A stretch of DNA of 64,000 bases from positions 1,798,001 to 1,862,000 of the forward strand of contig NZ_JBGBPY010000001.1 of NCBI RefSeq assembly GCF_041107455.1, written 5' to 3'. The translations under genes were made by a program, and so were the position numbers. How positions within the stretch are numbered: the stretch's first letter is position 1; each line of letters opens with the position of its first letter. This stretch comes from Rhodanobacter humi (GTDB taxonomy: Bacteria > Pseudomonadota > Gammaproteobacteria > Xanthomonadales > Rhodanobacteraceae). This document shows positions 31,853-40,858 of this stretch, piece by piece. The notes beneath the pieces were generated by a model. That model was given only the letters and a program-made list of their open reading frames with translations. It was not told the origin of the DNA and did not search any database.

Positions 31853-33578
31853 ATACGTGCAGCCGCCGGAAGATCCACGCGTAGTAGGACGCCAGCAGCG
31901 CCTTGTCCGGGCAGTCGTCGAAACGCCCCTGGCAACGCTTGCGCAATTCGGTGGCGGCGGCGAAGTAGGCGTCTTCGGGCAGGCCGGCGGCCTGCAGCAC
32001 CATGGTCGGCAGGAAGGCGATGTCGAGCGCGGGATAACTCGACAGCGGCGGCCCGGCGAAGTTGCTCTTGATCATGTAGTAGGTGAGGAAATCGCGCTCC
32101 GGCTGCAGCGCGGGCGGCAGCGTGCGCTTGAGCGGGCGGATCAGGCCGTCGAAGGACGGCTGGTGGTCGCCGAAGTGCACCAGCACGGTGGGTTCGCCGC
32201 GGTCGAGGAAATCGCGCTCCAGACCCTGCATCGCCACGTCGGAATCGTGCAGGCGCCACAGGTAGGTGTCGAAATCCAGTGCGCTCTCGTCCTTGCCGGA
32301 CAACCCCTGCACCATGTTGCGCCACGGCGACGGCAGCTTCGCCATCGGGTTGTCGTCGTGCGGACCGTGCTGGTTGATCGTGAGGATCATCACGAACACC
32401 GGCTGGCCCGGCTTCTTCACCTTGTCGTACACGCGCTTCGCGGCGGCGAACATCTGTGCATCGGTTTCCTCCCACTCGTCCAGGCCCAGCTCTTCCGCGC
32501 CGTAAAGATGGTCGAAGCCGTAGGATCGGTACGCATCGCGGCCGTTGAGGAATTCGCTGTTGGTGGGATAGATCGCGATGGTGAGGTAGCCCAGGCGGCG
32601 CAGCAGGTCGGGCAGCGTGTCGTGCACGTGCGGCGCCAGCACGAACGGTGCGTACATGCCGCCGGCGCCGAAGATGTCCTGGGGCAAGCCGGTGTGCACG
32701 GCGAACTCGCTGACCCAGGTGCCGCCGCCCCAGGTGTGCGTGCGCAACAGGCCGGTGCCGCGCGTGCGCGCATCCGGCTGGAACATCGCGAACTTGCAGC
32801 CCGGCACCGCGCAGGCCGTGAAGTTCGCGGGATCGAAGGTGCTCTCCTCCAGCACCTGCACGATGTCCGGATACGGCGCCGCCCGCGTGCCGGGCCTGGC
32901 CTGCTTTTCGACGGCACTCGCGGTGGCTGCCCACGCGCGCTGCGCCGTGGCGTCGTCCGACATCGCCGGCATGGTCACGCCGCCGTCGTTGATGTTGATG
33001 AAGAAGTTGGTGAGTTGGGCGTCGTCGGAAAGCTTGTCCCACACGTCGCGGTTGTGCAGCGTGGCGAACGGCCCCGCCGGCAGCAGGCACACGCGGAACG
33101 CCACCGCGCACAGCAGCACGCCGCCGGCGCGCCAAGCCGCCGCGCGCCAGCCGCGCCGCCGCGCGGACAACGGCCGGTCCAGCCGCCACGCCAGCGCCAG
33201 CTGCAACGGCACCAGCAGCAGCACGCCGGCGGCCAGCAGATACAGGTGCGGATAATGGCGCAGCGTGGCGATCAGGCTGGAGCGCGCGTAGTAGACGAAA
33301 TCCGCCGGCATCAGCGCCGTTTCGAGATAGGTCTCCTTGAGGCCGGAGATGAAGCGCAGCGCGAAGAACAGCCCGCCGCCCAGCAGCAGCGAAAAGGCGA
33401 GGCGCAAGGTGGCGCACAGCAGCGCGCCGGCGACGAGCAGCATCAGCACCAGCACGAACAACTTCTGCAGCGGCTGCGGCTCCGGCCACACCGTCGCCCA
33501 GGCGCAGCCCGCGAAAGCCAACGCGGCAAGCACCCGCACCACGCCATTGCGCGTGAAACGCGACGGAAACCGAACCAT
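31845..33578 (-). CDS. Membrane sulfatase-fold enzyme (LTA synthase/phosphoethanolamine transferase-like)
   Basis: A 577-residue protein with five predicted membrane helices in the first 185 residues and an extracytoplasmic alkaline-phosphatase-superfamily domain. Likely catalytic features are the nucleophile segment VLEESTFDPANF, the C-terminal metal-binding HFGDHQPSFDG, and THTWGGGTWVSEFAVHTGLP, which resembles the conserved block of EptA, LtaS and OpgB relatives. These transfer phospho-groups onto lipids or glycans in the periplasm. It heads the overlapping operon with lysoplasmalogenase and desaturase. ATG 33578 follows GGGGG and opens a basic N-terminus plus the first helix; upstream Met codons lack support. 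Exact donor and acceptor are unknown; a sulfatase role cannot be excluded. Confidence 0.82.
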   Translation of the reverse strand: MVRFPSRFTRNGVVRVLAALAFAGCAWATVWPEPQPLQKLFVLVLMLLVAGALLCATLRLAFSLLLGGGLFFALRFISGLKETYLETALMPADFVYYARSSLIATLRHYPHLYLLAAGVLLLVPLQLALAWRLDRPLSARRRGWRAAAWRAGGVLLCAVAFRVCLLPAGPFATLHNRDVWDKLSDDAQLTNFFININDGGVTMPAMSDDATAQRAWAATASAVEKQARPGTRAAPYPDIVQVLEESTFDPANFTACAVPGCKFAMFQPDARTRGTGLLRTHTWGGGTWVSEFAVHTGLPQDIFGAGGMYAPFVLAPHVHDTLPDLLRRLGYLTIAIYPTNSEFLNGRDAYRSYGFDHLYGAEELGLDEWEETDAQMFAAAKRVYDKVKKPGQPVFVMILTINQHGPHDDNPMAKLPSPWRNMVQGLSGKDESALDFDTYLWRLHDSDVAMQGLERDFLDRGEPTVLVHFGDHQPSFDGLIRPLKRTLPPALQPERDFLTYYMIKSNFAGPPLSSYPALDIAFLPTMVLQAAGLPEDAYFAAATELRKRCQGRFDDCPDKALLASYYAWIFRRLHVYE

Positions 33579-33917
33579 GCCGCATGCCCCCTGATGGCAA
33601 CCCGGCGGACGCCGGGCTGTCATCTTACGGGGAGTGGCGAGCTTGCGCGCGGGGGTGGCGGCGGTGCGTTCAGCCGGGCAATCGCGTCGGCAACGCCACG
33701 GCCCCGGTTCCGGCGTTGGCAGTTGCTTCTGCGCGCAGGAGCGCGCGGCTCTTCGGGGCCCCTATGCGGCGGTGAGGCGGGGATGATCAGGCCGCCGCAG
33801 CGGCTCGAAACCGCTTTGTTCCTCGCGCAAGAGCAAGAGCCCCTCTCCCCAACCCCTCTCCCGCAAGCGGGAGAGGGGAAACGCCGGTTTCGGCGATCCC
33901 GCAAAGGAGGCAAGAAC
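33579..33917. repeat. Intergenic region with C-rich hairpin repeat, copy 3
   Basis: This 339-bp space separates two minus-strand transcription units. It holds the hairpin repeat at 33853-33878 (arms CCCCTCTCCCGC and GCGGGAGAGGGG around AA, preceded by CCCTCTCCCCAA), about 40 bp downstream of the RND pump stop codon. A short GGGGCCCC palindrome is at 33757. I see no gene. The sulfatase-operon promoter should lie here but is not recognisable. Confidence 0.75.
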
Positions 33918-36900
33918 TCAGCCCGGCAGCCGCACCGGCTCCACGTGCCGACCGCGACGCTTTTCGGCGCGGCGCGCGCGCCAGGCTTTCCAGCGCGCAC
34001 CGAGGCAGGAGAACACCACGTACAGCGCCGGCGTCGAGAGCAGGGTCAGGCTCTGCGAGATCAGCAGGCCGCCGATCAGCGCGATGCCGAGCGGGCGGCG
34101 CAGTTCGCTGCCTTCGCCGAGGCCGATCGCGATCGGCAGCGCGGCGAGGATCGCCACCATGGTGGTCATCATGATCGGACGGAAGCGCACCAGGCAGGCC
34201 TCGTGCGCGGCTTCCAGCGGGCTCTTGCCGTGCTCGCGCTCGGCGACCAGGGCGAAGTCGATCATCATGATCGCGTTCTTCTTGACGATGCCGATCAGCA
34301 GCACCAGCGCGATCTGCGCCACCACCGAGAGTTCCGTATTGGTGAGCCACAGCGCCATCAGCGCGCCCATGCCCGCCGCCGGCAGGGTGGACAGGATCGT
34401 CACCGGGTGGATCAGGCTCTCGTACAGCATGCCCAGCACGATGTAGACGGTGAGCACGGCGGCCAGGATCAGCCAGCCCATGCCGCCCTGCATGTCGCGG
34501 AAGCGGCGGAAGTCGCCGCCGAGGTTGAGCTTGATGTCGCCCGGCATGCGCATGTTCGTCACGGTGGCCTGGATGATCGCCATCGCCTCGCCCATGCTCA
34601 CGCCGGGAGCGAGGTTGAAGCTCAGATCCATCGTGGTGTACTGGTTCTCGTGGGTGATCGACGAGGGCGCCAGCCCCGGCACCTGCTTCGCGATCGCGGT
34701 GAGCGGCACCATCTTGCCCGCGCTGGAACGCACGTAGACCTGGTTCAGCGAGTCCGGCGTGGCGGTCTGGTTCGGCAGCGCGTTCACCACCACCTTGTAC
34801 TGGTTGATGTCCGAGTAGATGGTGGACACTTGGCGCTGGCCGAACGCGTCGTACAGCGCGCCGTCGATCGCGCCGATCGACACGCCGAGGCGCGCCGCGG
34901 TGGCGCGGTCGATCACGATGTTCTGGCGCAGGCCGCCCTCGTCCACGTCGCTACCCACGTCCTGCAGCTTGGGGTTCTTCTTCAGCTCGGCCACCAGCCT
35001 GGGCAGCCACAGTTCCAGCGTGGCCAGGTCGTTGCCCTGCAGTCCGACCTGGTATTGCGCGCCCTGGCTGGTGCCGCCGCCGCTGGCGCTGGGCAGGTCC
35101 TGCAGCGGGCGCAGGCGCAGGTTGAGGTCGGGGTACTTCGCCGCCTTGGCGCTGAGCCGCGCCAGCACCGCGAAGGTGTCGTCCTTGCGCCCCTCGGCGC
35201 GGGTCTTCAGGTCGATGTTGAACGAGCCGCTGGTGCCCTGCCGGCTGCTGCCCAGCCGGGTGCCCACGGTGGCCACGTCCGGGTCGGCCAGCAGCATGTC
35301 GATGAGCCGCTGCAGGCGTTGCTCGCTCTGCCCGAACGAGACGGTGGCGCTGGAGCTGGCACGGCCCCAGATCAGGCCGGTGTCCTGCGGCGGGAACATG
35401 CCGCTCTTGACCACCCCGAACAGGAAGAACGTGGCCGCGATCAGCGCCAGCGGAGTCAGCGAGAACGCCAGCGCGTGGCGCAGCGAGAACGCCAGCGCAC
35501 GGCTGTAGACCGCCAGCATGCCGGCGTGGAAGCGGTCCAGCGCGCGGCCCAGCCGCGACGGCTCGGCGTGGTGGTCGTGGCCGTTGAGGAAGCGTCCGCA
35601 CAGCGCCGGGGTCAGGGTCAGCGAGACCAGCGCCGACATCACGATCGCCGACACCAGGGTCACCGCGAAATCGTGCATGAACATGCCGGTGTAGCCGCCG
35701 GCGAACAGCAGCGGGATGAACACGGCGATCAGCGAGGCGGTGATCGAGACGATGGTGAAGCCGATCTCCTTCGCGCCCGCCAGCGTCGCCTCCATCCGCG
35801 TCATGCCGGCGTCGATGTGGCGGATGATGTTCTCGATCACCACGATCGCGTCGTCCACCACGAAGCCGATCGCGATCACCAGGGCGAGCAGGGTGAGGTT
35901 GTTCAGCGTGTAACCGAGGATGTACATCGCGACGAAGCCGCCGGCCAGCGACAGCGGCACCGCCAGCGCGGCGATCAGGGTGGGCGCGAGCCGGCGCAGG
36001 AACAGCGCCATCGTCAGCACCACCATCGCCAGCGAGATCAGCAGCGTGGCCTGCACTTCGTGCAGCGAGGCGCGGATCGTCGGCGTGCCGTCGAAGAACG
36101 GCGTCATCACCGTGCCCGGCTGCAGGTAGTTGCGCAGCAACGGCAGCTGGGCGCGCACCGCATCCACCGTGGCGATCACGTTGGCGTCGGACTTCTTGTA
36201 GACGTACATCAGGATCGCAGGCCTGCCCTGGAACGAGGCCGCCTGGTAGGCGTCCTGGGTGCCGGCATAGACGTGCGCCACGTCGGACAGGCGCACCGGC
36301 GTGCCGTTCTTCATCGCGATCACCAGGTTCGCGAACTCGTCGGCGGTGTGCAGCTGGGCGGTGGCGCTGATCGCCATGGTGGTCTTGCCGTTGGACAGGA
36401 AGCCCTCCGGCGAGGTGACGTTGGCGGCCACCAGCGCGTTGCGCAGGTCGTCCGGCGAGATGCCCATGGCATTCAGCGCGCGCAGGTTCACGTCGACGCG
36501 GATCGCCGGCGTGGCGGCGCCGGCGATGTCCACCGAGGAAACGCCCTTCAGCTGGCGCAGGCGCTGCGCCAGCAGCGTGTCGGCCACGTTGTACAGCTGC
36601 GCCGCCGACTGCGTGGTCGAGGTCAGCGCGATCGCGATGATCGGATCGTCGTTGGGATTGGCCTTCTGGTAGCTGGGCGTGCCGTTCAAGCCGGTGGGCA
36701 GGTCGGGCATCGCGGCGTTGATCGCGGCCTGCACGTCGCGCGCGGCGGAATCCAGGTTCACGCCGCCGTTGAACATCATGAAGACGAAGGTGCTGCCCTC
36801 GGAACTGGACGAGCGCATCATCTCGATGCCCGGCACCTGGCCCAGGTGGCGCTCCAGCGGCGCGGCCACGGTGGAAGCCATGGTCGAGGCATCCGCGCCG

Positions 36901-37055
36901 GCCTGGCTGGCCTGCACGAAGATCGCGGGGAACTGCATGTTCGGCAGTGCCGACACGCCCAGCAGCAGGTAGCAGATCAGGCCGGCCACGAACACGCCCA
37001 TGGCCAGCAGCGAGGTGCCGATCGGGCGGCGGATGAAGGCGCCGGAGATGTTCAT
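33918..37055 (-). CDS. mdtC: RND efflux pump inner-membrane subunit (MdtC-like)
   Basis: A 1045-residue resistance-nodulation-division pump. It has the N-terminal helix plus FIRRPIGTSLLAMGVF, two periplasmic porter/docking loops, and twelve helices. The fourth-helix motif IGFVVDDAIVVIENIIRH with the two proton-relay aspartates (VVDDA) is intact. The early blocks PNDDPIIAIALTS and ARDVQAAINAA match the MdtC branch. In E. coli MdtB2C heterotrimers expel bile salts and other amphiphiles; here the partner pump is the next gene upstream. Unlike E. coli, where these genes overlap, a 428-bp gap with an inserted element separates them, so expression may be uncoupled. Its leader contains a strong hairpin. 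No outer-membrane channel gene adjoins the operon. Confidence 0.9.
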   Translation of the reverse strand: MNISGAFIRRPIGTSLLAMGVFVAGLICYLLLGVSALPNMQFPAIFVQASQAGADASTMASTVAAPLERHLGQVPGIEMMRSSSSEGSTFVFMMFNGGVNLDSAARDVQAAINAAMPDLPTGLNGTPSYQKANPNDDPIIAIALTSTTQSAAQLYNVADTLLAQRLRQLKGVSSVDIAGAATPAIRVDVNLRALNAMGISPDDLRNALVAANVTSPEGFLSNGKTTMAISATAQLHTADEFANLVIAMKNGTPVRLSDVAHVYAGTQDAYQAASFQGRPAILMYVYKKSDANVIATVDAVRAQLPLLRNYLQPGTVMTPFFDGTPTIRASLHEVQATLLISLAMVVLTMALFLRRLAPTLIAALAVPLSLAGGFVAMYILGYTLNNLTLLALVIAIGFVVDDAIVVIENIIRHIDAGMTRMEATLAGAKEIGFTIVSITASLIAVFIPLLFAGGYTGMFMHDFAVTLVSAIVMSALVSLTLTPALCGRFLNGHDHHAEPSRLGRALDRFHAGMLAVYSRALAFSLRHALAFSLTPLALIAATFFLFGVVKSGMFPPQDTGLIWGRASSSATVSFGQSEQRLQRLIDMLLADPDVATVGTRLGSSRQGTSGSFNIDLKTRAEGRKDDTFAVLARLSAKAAKYPDLNLRLRPLQDLPSASGGGTSQGAQYQVGLQGNDLATLELWLPRLVAELKKNPKLQDVGSDVDEGGLRQNIVIDRATAARLGVSIGAIDGALYDAFGQRQVSTIYSDINQYKVVVNALPNQTATPDSLNQVYVRSSAGKMVPLTAIAKQVPGLAPSSITHENQYTTMDLSFNLAPGVSMGEAMAIIQATVTNMRMPGDIKLNLGGDFRRFRDMQGGMGWLILAAVLTVYIVLGMLYESLIHPVTILSTLPAAGMGALMALWLTNTELSVVAQIALVLLIGIVKKNAIMMIDFALVAEREHGKSPLEAAHEACLVRFRPIMMTTMVAILAALPIAIGLGEGSELRRPLGIALIGGLLISQSLTLLSTPALYVVFSCLGARWKAWRARRAEKRRGRHVEPVRLPG

Positions 37056-37129
37056 GCCCGGAACCCGTGGCGGGACGGCGTGGGAAAGGGGGTGGAAATG
37101 CTGCGAATCATGTCCTGCTCAACGTGCAC

Positions 37130-37157
37130 GCGGCGAAACGGTTGATCGTTTCGCCGC
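37130..37157. other. Hairpin in the leader of the second RND pump gene
   Basis: Perfect 11-bp arms GCGGCGAAACG and CGTTTCGCCGC flank the 6-nt loop GTTGAT, 75 bp upstream of the mdtC-like start. It lies on the coding-strand leader and could act as a leader structure or transcription attenuator. There is no T-run on either side. Confidence 0.6.
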
Positions 37158-37202
37158 GCTGGATGCGACACCGCCGCGCGGTGCCAGGTAGCGTAAGCCT
37201 TA

Positions 37203-37483
37203 GAGCCTGTTTACGATCTCCGTATGGCCCGCGCCGGGAGCTGTTTGCGCGCAGGCCAAGGAAGAACGAAGGAGTGGACGTCCGTCCACGACGGAGTGAT
37301 GACGCCGGGATGCGGGCAAACAGACCCGGCCCCGAAATTGATGGGTGCAGGGGTTGCCTTGCCGTGGCCGCCATGCGGCAGCGCGCGGCTTGACCTGCCA
37401 GCCAGGCAGGCGCTGCGCCACGCACCACCACCTGGCGGCCACGGCAAGACAACGTGGGCCATACGGAGATCGCAAACAGGCTC
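37203..37483. mobile_element. MITE-like 281-bp element with 28-bp terminal inverted repeats
   Basis: Left end 37203-37230 and right end 37456-37483 are inverted copies with 27 of 28 bases matching; both begin GAGCCTGTTT and continue to CTCCGTATGGCCC. No transposase frame is present. The interior contains further inverted pairs: GTGGACG/CGTCCAC at 37274-37289 and a 16-bp perfect pair CTTGCCGTGGCCGCCA (37358-37373) with its complement (37433-37448). The left edge follows TTA and the right edge abuts TCA, the stop codon of the upstream RND gene, so a clean target duplication is not seen. The GAGCCTGTT terminus resembles some IS5-type ends (recollection, not tested). Confidence 0.75.
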
Positions 37484-40400
37484 TCAATGCGCCGTGCCGT
37501 CGGCCTGGGCGCGGGCCAGCAGGCGACGCTCGCGACGCGCGCGCAGCCAATCCTGGAAACGCTCCATGTACAGGTAGATCACCGGCGTGGTGTACAGCGT
37601 CACCAGCTGCGAGAGCAGCAGGCCGCCGACGATGGAGACGCCCAGCGGCCGGCGCAGCTCGGCGCCGATGCCGTTGCCCAGCGCCAGCGGCAATGCACCC
37701 AGCATCGCCGCCGCGGTGGTCATCATGATCGGGCGGAAGCGCAGCAGGCAGGCGCGGTGGATCGCGTCGCGCGCATTCATGCCCTTGCGCTGCGCCTCGA
37801 TCGCGAAGTCGATCATCATGATCGCGTTCTTCTTCACGATGCCGATCAAGAGCACGATGCCCACGATGCCGTCCACCGACAAGTCCATGCCGAACAGGAT
37901 CAGCGCGAGAAGCGCGCCCACGCCGGCCGGCGGCAGGGTGGAGATGATCGTCAGCGGGTGGATGTAGCTCTCGTACAGCACGCCCAGCACGATGTAGATC
38001 ACCACGATCGCGGCCAGCAGCAGCAGCACCTCGTCACCGAGGCTGTTGGAGAACTCCGCCGCCTTGCCGATGAACTCCCCGCGCACCGTGGGCGGGAATG
38101 CCAGCTGCGCCTCGACCTGGTGGATCGCCGACACCGCGTCGGACAGCGAGTAGCCCGGCGCCACGTTGAACGACAGCGTCACCGCCGGCAGCTGCTGCTG
38201 GTGGCTGATCACCAGCGGCGCGCTGGTGACCTTGGCGCTGACCAGCGAGGACAGCGGGATGGTGCCGCCGCCGCCGATCTGGAAACCCACGTTGCCGGTG
38301 TTGCCGATGCCGGACGGCGTGGCCGAGTTGCTGGACTTCAGCTGGCCGAAGCTGGTGGCGGTCGAACCGGTCAGCGCGCCGTTGCCGTTGCCGCGCACGC
38401 TGAGCTGGTCGAGCAGCGCCGTGGTGGTGCGGAACTGCGGCGCCACCTCCATCACCACGCGGTACTGGTTGAGCTGGGTGAAGATGGTGGAGATCTGACG
38501 CTGACCGAACGCGTCGTACAGCGTGTCGTCGATGGTCTGCACCGGCACGCCGAGGCGGCTGGCCTTCTCGCGGTCGATGGTGAGCTTGAGCGCGTTGCCC
38601 TGGTCGGCGAGGTTGTTGTCCACGTCGGCCAGCTCGGCCCGCTGGCGCAACGCCTGGGTCATCTGGTTGGCGTACTTCGACAGCTCGTCGGTGTTGGTGT
38701 CGGACAGCGCGTACTGGTACTCGGTGGCGGAGACGCGGCTGTCCAGCGTCACGTCCTGCACCGGCTTGAGGTACAGCGCCACGCCGGGAATGCCGGCCAC
38801 CGCCTGCTGCAGGCGCGGCAGGATCTTGTCCAGCCCGTCGCGCTTGCCGCGGTCCTTCAGCACGATCGACAGCTGGCCCTGGTTGAGCGTGGGATTGATC
38901 GTGCCGGCGCCGATGAACGCCGCCACGCCGGCCACCGCCGGATCCTTGCGCAGCGCCTCGGCGACCGCCTTGGTGCGCTGCTCCATCGCCGGGAACGCCA
39001 CGTTCTGGTCGGCCTGCACCACGCCGGTGATCATGCCGGTGTCCTGCTCGGGCAGCAGGCCCTTGGGGATCGCGATGTACAGGAACACGGTGAACGCCAC
39101 CGTGGCGGCCGCCACCACGATCATCAGCTTCTGGTGGTCGAGCACCCAGTCCAGCGTGCGCTCGTACAAGCCCACGGTGCGCGACCACACGGTGCGCTTG
39201 CCGGCGGCGAGGTGGCGCTCGTGCGCGTCCTCGCCCTCGGGCAGCTGGTCGGGCTTCAGCAGGTAGGCGCACATCATCGGCGTCAGCGTCAGCGACACCA
39301 GCATCGAGATCGCCACCGCGATGGTCAGCACCCAGGCGAACTCGTGGAACAGGCGGCCGGTGACGCCGGGCATCAGCAGCAGCGGCAGGAACACCGCGAT
39401 CAGCGACACGGTCAGCGACAGCACGGTGAAGCCGATCTCCTTCGCACCCAGCTCGGCCGCCTCCTTGCCGTCCTTGCCCTGCTCGATGTAGCGCACGATG
39501 TTCTCGATCATCACGATCGCATCGTCCACCACGAAGCCGGTGGCCACGGTGAGCGCCATCAGCGAGAGGTTGTCCAGCGACATGCTGGTGAAGCTCATCA
39601 CGCCGAACGTGCCGAGCAGCGACAGCGGCACCGCCACGGACGGGATCACCGTGGCCCACAGCCGGCGCAGGAACACGAAGATCACCGCCACCACCAGGAA
39701 GATGGTCAGCAGCAGGGTGAACTCGACGTCCTCGACCGAGGCGCGGATCGTGATGGTGCGGTCGGCGAACACGTCCAGGTGCACGTCGGCCGGCAACGCG
39801 GCACGCAGCTCGGGCAGGATCTGGCGGATCTGCTGCACGGTCTGCACGATGTTCGCGCCGGGCTGGCGGCGGACGTCGAGCAGCACCGCGGGCTTGCCGT
39901 TCGCCCACGCGGCGAGCTGGTCGTTCTCGACGCCGTCGACCACCTTGGCCACGTCGGAGAGCATCACCGGCGCGTTGTTCTTGTAGCTGATGATGGTGTT
40001 CTGGTACTCGGCGGCGTCCTTCAGCTGGTCGTTGGTGCCGATCGAGTAGCTCTGCGTCTTGCCGTTCAGCGTGCCCTTCGGCGCGTTGACGTTGGCCTGG
40101 GTGAGCGCGCTGCGCACGTCCTCCAGGGTGAGGCCGAGGTTGGAAAGCTGCGCCGGGTTCATCTGCACGCGCACTGCGGGGCGCACGTTGCCGGCGATCG
40201 AGACCAGGCCCACGCCCGGCACCTGCGACAGCTTCTGCGCGAGGATCGAGTCAGCGTAGTCGTTGACGTCGCGCAGCGGCCGGCTGTCGGACTGCAGCGA
40301 CAGCGTGAGGATCGGCGCGTCGGCCGGGTTCACGCGGTTGTACACCGGCGGGTACGGCAGGTTGCTGGGCAGCACGCCGCGCGCCTGGTTGATCGCGGCC

Positions 40401-40726
40401 TGCACGTCCTGCGCGGCCACGTCGATGTCGCGGTTCATCGAGAACTGCAGGATGATCGTGGACAGGCCCGCGGACGAGTCCGAGCTCATCATGGTGAGCC
40501 CGGAGATCTGCCCCAGCTGGCGCTCCAGCGGCGTGGTGACCAGCACCGCCATGGTGCTGGCGCTGGCGCCCGGATACTGGGTGGTCACCACCAGGCTGGG
40601 CGCCTCGATCTCTGGCAGCGCCGACACCGGCAGCTGGCGGTAACCCAGGATGCCGAGCAGCAGGATCGCCACCATCAGCAGCGAGGTGGCGATCGGGCGG
40701 CGGATGAAGAGCGTCGAGAATCCCAT
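37484..40726 (-). CDS. mdtB: RND efflux pump inner-membrane subunit (MdtB-like)
   Basis: A 1080-residue RND pump. FIRRPIATSLLMVAILLLGI starts the protein and the proton-relay motif TGFVVDDAIVMIENIVRY is intact. PLERQLGQISGLTMMSS and NPADAPILTLSLQS match the MdtB/MuxB branch. It lies between the adaptor gene and the mdtC-like gene, in the order seen for MdtABC. The stop codon TGA directly touches the right end of the MITE-like element, so the element's terminal hairpin may follow the transcript end. Between the adaptor stop and this start there is a 132-bp gap with a GC hairpin. Likely substrates are amphiphilic drugs or detergents. Confidence 0.91.
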   Translation of the reverse strand: MGFSTLFIRRPIATSLLMVAILLLGILGYRQLPVSALPEIEAPSLVVTTQYPGASASTMAVLVTTPLERQLGQISGLTMMSSDSSAGLSTIILQFSMNRDIDVAAQDVQAAINQARGVLPSNLPYPPVYNRVNPADAPILTLSLQSDSRPLRDVNDYADSILAQKLSQVPGVGLVSIAGNVRPAVRVQMNPAQLSNLGLTLEDVRSALTQANVNAPKGTLNGKTQSYSIGTNDQLKDAAEYQNTIISYKNNAPVMLSDVAKVVDGVENDQLAAWANGKPAVLLDVRRQPGANIVQTVQQIRQILPELRAALPADVHLDVFADRTITIRASVEDVEFTLLLTIFLVVAVIFVFLRRLWATVIPSVAVPLSLLGTFGVMSFTSMSLDNLSLMALTVATGFVVDDAIVMIENIVRYIEQGKDGKEAAELGAKEIGFTVLSLTVSLIAVFLPLLLMPGVTGRLFHEFAWVLTIAVAISMLVSLTLTPMMCAYLLKPDQLPEGEDAHERHLAAGKRTVWSRTVGLYERTLDWVLDHQKLMIVVAAATVAFTVFLYIAIPKGLLPEQDTGMITGVVQADQNVAFPAMEQRTKAVAEALRKDPAVAGVAAFIGAGTINPTLNQGQLSIVLKDRGKRDGLDKILPRLQQAVAGIPGVALYLKPVQDVTLDSRVSATEYQYALSDTNTDELSKYANQMTQALRQRAELADVDNNLADQGNALKLTIDREKASRLGVPVQTIDDTLYDAFGQRQISTIFTQLNQYRVVMEVAPQFRTTTALLDQLSVRGNGNGALTGSTATSFGQLKSSNSATPSGIGNTGNVGFQIGGGGTIPLSSLVSAKVTSAPLVISHQQQLPAVTLSFNVAPGYSLSDAVSAIHQVEAQLAFPPTVRGEFIGKAAEFSNSLGDEVLLLLAAIVVIYIVLGVLYESYIHPLTIISTLPPAGVGALLALILFGMDLSVDGIVGIVLLIGIVKKNAIMMIDFAIEAQRKGMNARDAIHRACLLRFRPIMMTTAAAMLGALPLALGNGIGAELRRPLGVSIVGGLLLSQLVTLYTTPVIYLYMERFQDWLRARRERRLLARAQADGTAH

Positions 40727-40822
40727 GGGTGTCCGTGCGGCTGTCTGGATGGCGTCCTGCTCGCCGGCGGTTGGCGCCGGGAGGTGATGCGTGGTCCGCC
40801 GCCATGCCGGCGGCGGGGGTCA

Positions 40823-40850
40823 GGCCGCCGTCACCGTGGCGACGGCGGCC
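40823..40850. other. Hairpin between adaptor and first RND pump gene
   Basis: Perfect 10-bp arms GGCCGCCGTC and GACGGCGGCC enclose the loop ACCGTGGC, eight bases after the adaptor stop codon. It lacks a T-run, so partial attenuation between the adaptor and pump genes is a possible role (inference). Confidence 0.6.
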
Positions 40851-40858
40851 GGGGTTCG

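Noticed and set aside
31707-37145. An uninterrupted plus-strand reading frame of 1812 codons opposite the sulfatase and RND pump genes
   Set aside because: High GC makes antisense frames open. Its protein is low-complexity (Arg/His/Gln/Val) with no domain, and the minus-strand genes are well supported.
37203-37483. Small reading frames inside the MITE-like element (about 83-117 codons)
   Set aside because: They overlap the inverted repeats on both strands and do not resemble a transposase.
37200-37486. TTA/TCA flanks as a target-site duplication of the MITE-like element
   Set aside because: The two triplets differ, so a duplication cannot be claimed from this copy alone.
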